A DNA stretch of 14,732 nt, taken from positions 1 to 14,732 of the forward strand of contig CAYVGI010000128.1 of the NCBI GenBank assembly GCA_964451095.1, in the 5' to 3' direction. Origin of the DNA: DAOTTY01 sp964451095. GTDB lineage: Bacteria; Chloroflexota; Anaerolineae; Aggregatilineales; Phototrophicaceae. A program made the translations under genes and the position numbers. Below, piece by piece: positions 11,648-14,732 of the stretch. Within the stretch, counting starts at the first letter, position 1; each line of letters starts with the position of its first letter. The notes under the pieces were generated by a model, which did not search any database, was not told the origin of the DNA, and saw nothing but the letters and a program-made list of their open reading frames with translations.

Positions 11648-13489
11648 ATGCACCGATTATCCCTGCTGGCTTTGCTGTTGTTGCTGCTATCGCTGGGCGG
11701 CGTTGCCGTTGCCAGCGCCCAGGCACAAACGTGTTCCGCGCTCGTGCAGGAAGCAATCGAGATTGCCAACGCCAACTGCGACGGGCTTGCCCGCAACGAG
11801 GTGTGCTACGGCTACCGCAGCATCAGTGCTAGCTTTTACCAGGATGTAGACGCCGATACCTTCTCAGAACCCACAGACATCGTCGGGCTAACCGATATAC
11901 GCCGCCTGGAAACCCTGCCCATAGACCCGGACACACAGCAAATGGGCGTGGCGCTCATGCGGTTGCAAGCGATGCTGCCCAACACCCTGCCGGGGCAAAG
12001 CGTGCTGTTCATCATGATTGGCGATGTGCAGGTAGAGAGCGCCGTCCCCCCCACAGACGCCGCCGCGCCGGCAGACCCAGTTGATGTGACCGTGGGCGCG
12101 GAGGCAGACCTGCGCACAGGCGCGGCAACAACCTATAACAGCGTCGCCACCGTAGACGTGGGCACCGTGCTGCCCGCCGACGGCACCAGCGCCGATAGCG
12201 AGTGGGTGCGCGTCATTGTTGATGAGTTCCCGCTGTGGGTACGCCAGGATGCCCTGGAAGCAGCCCCCGAACTGGACGACCTCCCTACCGTAGACGGCAC
12301 CAGCTACGGCGCGATGCAGGCGTTCACGCTCACCAGCGGCATTGGTGCGCCAGCGTGCCAGGACGCGCCCGCCGCGCTGGTGGTGCAGGGTCCGCAAACC
12401 GCTGAGGTGACACTCAACATCAACGGCGTGGATGTGGCGGTTGGCTCTACCGTCGTGTTCCAGGCGCAAAGCGAAGACGAACTCCGGCTGGCGGTAATTG
12501 ACGGCAGCGCCCGACTGAACGACGACCAGATAGTGCTGGGTGGGTTCAAAGCACGCATTGAGCGCCCGCTTGCATCAGCAGAGGGCACCGACGGTGAAGC
12601 GGTGCAGGACGCACCGCCACTTTCTCAACAAGACTGGCAACCCACCGAGCCGCTTGAGGCAGTTGACATCGAGCGGATTGCACCGCTGGAGCGGCTGAAC
12701 CCTGGCATTTTGAACTACGAAGTGCAGGCACCACGCCTGGCGGCAATCCAGGAGCAGGTGGAAGCAGGCGCACTGGACGTGCAGAACAACTTCCGGGGGC
12801 GCAGCGCGGATACGCTGCTGAACTACGAGGCGAATGTGCGGCAGGGGCTGCAAGACCGTGAGCGTCCCGGCATCATCGTGCCACGCGGAGACCGTAACGG
12901 CATACGCCCCGGCATCATCGTGCCGCGAGACAACAACGGTGAACGCCCGCTTGACCCCGAAGGCAGCGCACCCACCAGCGGACTGAACTTTGGAGAGATC
13001 ATCGCCCCGGCGCTGCAACCTGAACCGGATGGCAGCAGTCCACTAGAGGAAGCGGCGGGCGTGCGTCCCCCTGCCGATAACAACAACCCTGCCGAACCCC
13101 AAAACCCCGACGACGACCGCGCAGGCGGCACAGCATCTGGTAATGGCAGTACTACGGGTGCCCCGCCCCCCGACACCCAACCGGATCAACCAGATGCCCC
13201 TGCCAGTGCGCCGCCGCCCGATAATGGCGACAGAACCACAGGTGCCCCGCCACCGCCCGATGGTAATGGACACCCCGCAAACGACACTACCTCCCCACCG
13301 AACGAAGCACCAACTTCATCGGATGGGGAGGATGGAGGAAATGATGGAGATAGGGGAAATGATGGAGATGGGGGAAATCAAGGCAATGCAGGTGATAACA
13401 CCGCCGCAGCGCCCAGCGACAGCAGCGGCGACAACAGTTCACCGCCGGATGGCGGCGGCAGTTCTGGCGGGGGAAGCCCGCCACGTTAG
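11648..13489 (+). CDS. Secreted SH3b/FecR-like protein with long disordered C-terminal tail
   Basis: The 613-aa exported protein has a Sec signal peptide (about 1-26, LLALLLLLLSLGGVAVASAQA with cleavage after AQA). A Cys-containing domain (about 28-135, CSALVQEAIEIANANCDG...CYGYRSISASF) follows, then an SH3b-like domain (about 145-210, DLRTGAATTYNSVATVDVGTVLPADG...EWVRV). Next is a FecR-like segment (about 240-310, NGVDVAVGSTVVFQA...VIDGSARL). From about 400 the chain is low complexity: two RPGIIVPR repeats (406-413 and 420-427), Pro-rich TTGAPPP repeats, then GNDGD-type repeats and a Gly/Ser-rich end. It is likely an extracytoplasmic wall- or surface-associated protein. The disordered tail may be a spacer or matrix-interacting region. 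There is no sortase signal or C-terminal membrane anchor. Its promoter is separate from the receiver upstream. Domain names are by motif reading only. Confidence 0.85.
   Translation: MHRLSLLALLLLLLSLGGVAVASAQAQTCSALVQEAIEIANANCDGLARNEVCYGYRSISASFYQDVDADTFSEPTDIVGLTDIRRLETLPIDPDTQQMGVALMRLQAMLPNTLPGQSVLFIMIGDVQVESAVPPTDAAAPADPVDVTVGAEADLRTGAATTYNSVATVDVGTVLPADGTSADSEWVRVIVDEFPLWVRQDALEAAPELDDLPTVDGTSYGAMQAFTLTSGIGAPACQDAPAALVVQGPQTAEVTLNINGVDVAVGSTVVFQAQSEDELRLAVIDGSARLNDDQIVLGGFKARIERPLASAEGTDGEAVQDAPPLSQQDWQPTEPLEAVDIERIAPLERLNPGILNYEVQAPRLAAIQEQVEAGALDVQNNFRGRSADTLLNYEANVRQGLQDRERPGIIVPRGDRNGIRPGIIVPRDNNGERPLDPEGSAPTSGLNFGEIIAPALQPEPDGSSPLEEAAGVRPPADNNNPAEPQNPDDDRAGGTASGNGSTTGAPPPDTQPDQPDAPASAPPPDNGDRTTGAPPPPDGNGHPANDTTSPPNEAPTSSDGEDGGNDGDRGNDGDGGNQGNAGDNTAAAPSDSSGDNSSPPDGGGSSGGGSPPR
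12863..12928 (+). repeat. Duplicated 24-bp RPGIIVPR-coding repeat inside the secreted protein gene
   Basis: Two 24-bp segments at 12863-12886 and 12905-12928 encode RPGIIVPR and differ at only three positions. They start 42 bp (14 codons) apart, which suggests recent in-frame duplication in the linker ahead of the disordered tail. Confidence 0.7.
13337..13390 (+). repeat. 18-bp tandem repeat coding for GNDGDR/GNDGDG
   Basis: Copies at 13337-13354 and 13355-13372 differ at one base. A degenerate third copy, GNQGNA, follows at 13373-13390. The block is A/G-rich on the coding strand, unlike the GC-rich DNA around it, and could vary in copy number by slippage without shifting frame. Confidence 0.7.
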
Positions 13490-13531
13490 AGCGTGCTGAA
13501 CATTACACACCATCTTGCAGAAAAGGCAAAC

Positions 13532-13551
13532 GGGGCGTAACCAAACGCCCC
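13532..13551 (+). terminator. Hairpin after the secreted protein gene, possible terminator without U-tract
   Basis: GGGGCGT (13532-13538) pairs perfectly with ACGCCCC (13545-13551) around AACCAA. GC-rich sequence follows instead of a T-run, so it would be a weak intrinsic terminator. A possible -10, TATAAG (13561-13566), for the next gene lies directly after it. Confidence 0.4.
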
Positions 13552-13606
13552 ACGCCGCGTTATAAGGTGTGAAGAACCTTAAAACGTAAACGTGAGGTGA
13601 GTGACC

Positions 13607-13846
13607 ATGAACCAAGCACCGATCACCAACCCAGACATCTTCCCCCGTTTCCACACCGGGGTTCGCATTTCGGAAAGCCTCGCCCGCAACCTGACCGACT
13701 GGTTCGCAGTTGCGTGGATTTTCTTTACTGTATTGGCAATCGGGCTGCTTATGCTGAATGTAAACCTGTTAACGGTGCTGCTGGGTGTGTTCAGCGTGAT
13801 GCTCGGTGGCATCTGGTGGGCGCTCAGCCACATCCGCCACCGCTAG
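13607..13846 (+). CDS. Small membrane protein, 79 aa
   Basis: An N-terminal soluble stretch of about 30 residues (NPDIFPRFHTGVRISESLARNLTDWF) leads into one long or two closely spaced membrane helices (about 31-73), and the protein ends SHIRHR. ATG 13607 is chosen over the in-frame GTG 13601 because GAGG (13594-13597) is nine bases from the ATG but only three from the GTG. The gene converges on the minus-strand 13850 gene with a 3-bp gap. I do not recognise the family. Orientation and topology are open: the C-terminal Arg/His run suggests the C-terminus is inside. Confidence 0.7.
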   Translation: MNQAPITNPDIFPRFHTGVRISESLARNLTDWFAVAWIFFTVLAIGLLMLNVNLLTVLLGVFSVMLGGIWWALSHIRHR

Positions 13847-13849
13847 CGG

Positions 13850-14131
13850 CTACAGCATTCCGTAGCGGTCGAGCAGGTCTTCGGCATAGTAGCGCGTCCA
13901 GTTTGCAGACGGCGCCTCCATCTGTTGCTCGTAGTTCAGCAGCATCAGCAGGTAAACAATCTCGCTGCGGTGCGGCTGCACACCGATGTGGTCGGGCAGT
14001 TTGTCGTGCAGGTAGTCTGCATACCAAATTGCCCAATCGTCGTCGGCACCGTCCGTCTCGATGTACGCCTCGTGGTGGGCGTGCCCGGTCTGCTGGAACA
14101 GCTCGGCAAGCTTTGCGATCTTTTCGTCCAT
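13850..14131 (-). CDS. Conserved small acidic protein, 93 aa, function unknown
   Basis: From ATG 14131 (minus strand) the product is a soluble protein beginning MDEKIAKLAELFQQTGHAHHEAYIETDG and continuing DDDWAIWYADYLHDKL and PHRSEIVYLLMLLNYE. I recall similar short proteins in other bacteria (K-x-A-E-L-F...HHEAF/YIETDGxDxDWxxWYAxYL), but with no assigned role. It looks all-helical, rich in Asp, Glu, His and Tyr. The start is supported by AGGAG (14142-14146, minus strand) ten bases ahead and by the homology-like opening; an in-frame extension to 14191 is not used. It has an extended -10 at 14179-14186. The gene ends 3 bp from the oppositely oriented 13607 gene, so the two transcripts probably overlap. 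Confidence 0.75.
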   Translation of the reverse strand: MDEKIAKLAELFQQTGHAHHEAYIETDGADDDWAIWYADYLHDKLPDHIGVQPHRSEIVYLLMLLNYEQQMEAPSANWTRYYAEDLLDRYGML

Positions 14132-14178
14132 GTGTGATGTGCTCCTGTGTGTGGGAGATAGCAAAAGCGATCCCCCAC

Positions 14179-14186
14179 AGTATACA
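14179..14186 (-). promoter_or_regulatory. -10 box of the minus-strand gene 13850-14131
   Basis: On the minus strand TGTATACT contains a TATACT hexamer with TG directly ahead. It gives a leader of about 40 nt to ATG 14131. No good -35 is seen. Confidence 0.45.
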
Positions 14187-14191
14187 GCCAC

Positions 14192-14366
14192 CGCAACACG
14201 CCGGGTTTCGCAATTTGCACCGCTTGATGTTGGGTTTCGCCGTAGTTGCTAGACTGACTTTTCTGCCTGACCTCACCCCCTCGGTTCGCCTCCCCGTGCG
14301 CGGATGATGTGGGGACTCCAGGGAAAAGTCGCCTCCTGCCGTCAAGCCCCCCCACGCGAAATGCGC
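14192..14366. repeat. Gene-free intergenic stretch with repeat-like fragments
   Basis: GGGTTTCGC occurs twice in direct orientation (14203-14211 and 14232-14240). A C-rich TGACCTCACCCCCTCGGTTCGCCTCCCC-like tract lies at about 14269-14296. These motifs resemble degenerate intergenic repeats I recall from Chloroflexota genomes, but no full element or transposase is present. No reading frame here looks like a real gene. Confidence 0.35.
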
Positions 14367-14396
14367 TTGTTTTTCCACCGCGCCCGCGCATAATAT
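14367..14396 (+). promoter_or_regulatory. Promoter of the PotA-like ATPase gene
   Basis: TTGTTT (14367-14372), an 18-bp spacer and TAATAT (14391-14396) form a moderate promoter, with a start near 14403. The -10 is bracketed by GCGC...GCGC. It leaves a long leader of about 160 nt before ATG 14564. Confidence 0.45.
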
Positions 14397-14409
14397 CGCG
14401 CAGATGCAG

Positions 14410-14449
14410 TGCGGGGTGCCCAACCACAGGCGGGGTTGCCCCGCATTTT
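14410..14449 (+). terminator. Terminator-like leader hairpin upstream of the ATPase gene
   Basis: TGCGGGG (14410-14416) pairs with CCCCGCA (14439-14445). Past a 4-nt bulge, CAACC (14421-14425) pairs with GGTTG (14434-14438), and TTTT follows at 14446-14449. An alternative tighter hairpin, GCGGGG-TTG-CCCCGC (14430-14444), uses the same right arm. That is the layout of an attenuator with two exclusive folds. A further hairpin, CCAGC (14482-14486) with GCTGG (14495-14499), lies downstream. Confidence 0.45.
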
Positions 14450-14517
14450 GGTTACATGCACCAAACGCCGCGCCCACGGCACCAGCACGAAAGCGCTGGC
14501 ACACACCACACGCATTC

Positions 14518-14533
14518 GTTAAGCTTATTTAAC
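14518..14533. promoter_or_regulatory. GTTAA-N6-TTAAC inverted repeat ahead of the ATPase gene
   Basis: A perfect 5+5 inverted repeat with a 6-bp spacer lies 31 bp before the ATG. The size fits a dimeric regulator site, though in an AT-rich stretch it could occur by chance. Confidence 0.3.
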
Positions 14534-14563
14534 AATTGAAAACGGGTAACGGGAAAACAGGAA

Positions 14564-14732
14564 ATGGCACAATCTGATGTAGTCATGAACAACGTGACCA
14601 AAGCGTTTGGCAGCGTCGTAGCGGTAGACAACATCTCGCTGGACATCCCCGCCGGGGAGTTCTTCGCGCTGTTGGGTCCGTCTGGCTGTGGCAAAACCAC
14701 CACCCTGCGCATGATCGCCGGGTTCGAGCAGC
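14564..14732 (+). CDS. ABC transporter ATP-binding protein, PotA-like, 3'-truncated by the window edge
   Basis: Only the first 56 residues are visible, up to RMIAGFEQ. They contain the A-loop region (KAFGSVVAVDNISLDI) and a complete Walker A, GPSGCGKTT, within FFALLGPSGCGKTTTLRMIAGFE. That wording is typical of PotA (spermidine/putrescine import) and the related FbpC/CysA/UgpC ATPases; PotA fits best, since it commonly reads IAGFE here. The ATPase should energise an importer whose permeases lie beyond the window. It is 11.4 kb from the sugar permeases at 1317-3107, so it is probably not their ATPase. ATG 14564 is the first start after an in-frame stop at 14537; the nearby AGGA is only one base away, so initiation looks weak. 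The leader of about 160 nt may carry an attenuator. Confidence 0.85.
   Translation, partial: MAQSDVVMNNVTKAFGSVVAVDNISLDIPAGEFFALLGPSGCGKTTTLRMIAGFEQ

Noticed and set aside
11888..12469. A 193-codon minus-strand frame inside the secreted protein gene
   Set aside because: It is antisense to the SH3b/FecR-like coding region, with composition explained by codon mirroring.
13337..13390. CRISPR-like tandem repeats
   Set aside because: The 18-bp units are contiguous, in frame with the host gene and have no spacers.
13597..14307. A 236-codon plus-strand frame across the small convergent genes
   Set aside because: It overlaps two better-supported genes and intergenic DNA, and is Arg/Pro/Ser-rich without domain pattern.
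1..14732. tRNA and rRNA genes
   Set aside because: I looked for T-arm-like GGTTCGAAYCC segments and for rRNA signature stretches on both strands and found none convincing.

Overview
The window is a roughly 60% GC bacterial chromosome segment. Gene style points to Chloroflexota (Anaerolineae-like): carbohydrate ABC transporter genes, stand-alone receivers beside small STAS-like proteins, an SH3b/FecR-like secreted protein, extended -10 boxes of the form TGnTATAAT, and a leaderless start. This assignment is inference from style, with no marker gene present. No tRNA, rRNA, CRISPR or intact transposase was found.

Layout. Positions 1-3107 hold a sugar-type ABC import operon: the 3' part of a substrate-binding protein, a terminator-like hairpin, then two MalF/MalG-type permeases. 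No ATPase follows. Positions 3108-3403 hold a promoter followed by two adjacent hairpins that look like an unrecognised small RNA. Next are a soluble double-PAS histidine kinase (3404-4972), a leaderless two-TM PH-like protein (5018-5560), a REP-like palindrome, and a family 2 glycosyltransferase (5753-6739). The glycosyltransferase converges on a minus-strand two-TM protein (6810-7373) that has its own terminator. A divergent intergenic region with a CRP/FNR-like palindrome separates that gene from a polytopic membrane protein (7706-8773), whose start overlaps a short upstream ORF. A four-TM protein (8911-9303) and the 5' stump of an SRPBCC-type gene (9329-9418) follow.

The most distinctive region is 9537-11544. 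A two-gene module, a small STAS-like protein plus a stand-alone receiver, occurs twice in tandem (9661-10525 and 10662-11544). The two receivers are both 126 aa and align without gaps. Good sigma70-type promoters precede three of the four genes. Around them TTACAAT, TTACGAA, TTACACT and GTTACA-n-TGTAAC elements recur. The PAS kinase is the only kinase in the window and might feed these receivers, but this is unproven.

The right end holds a 613-aa secreted SH3b/FecR-like protein with a long disordered tail (11648-13489), a 79-aa membrane protein, a convergent 93-aa conserved small protein, and a 372-bp intergenic region. That region carries repeat-like fragments, a promoter and a leader hairpin. 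The window closes with the first 56 residues of a PotA-like ABC ATPase.
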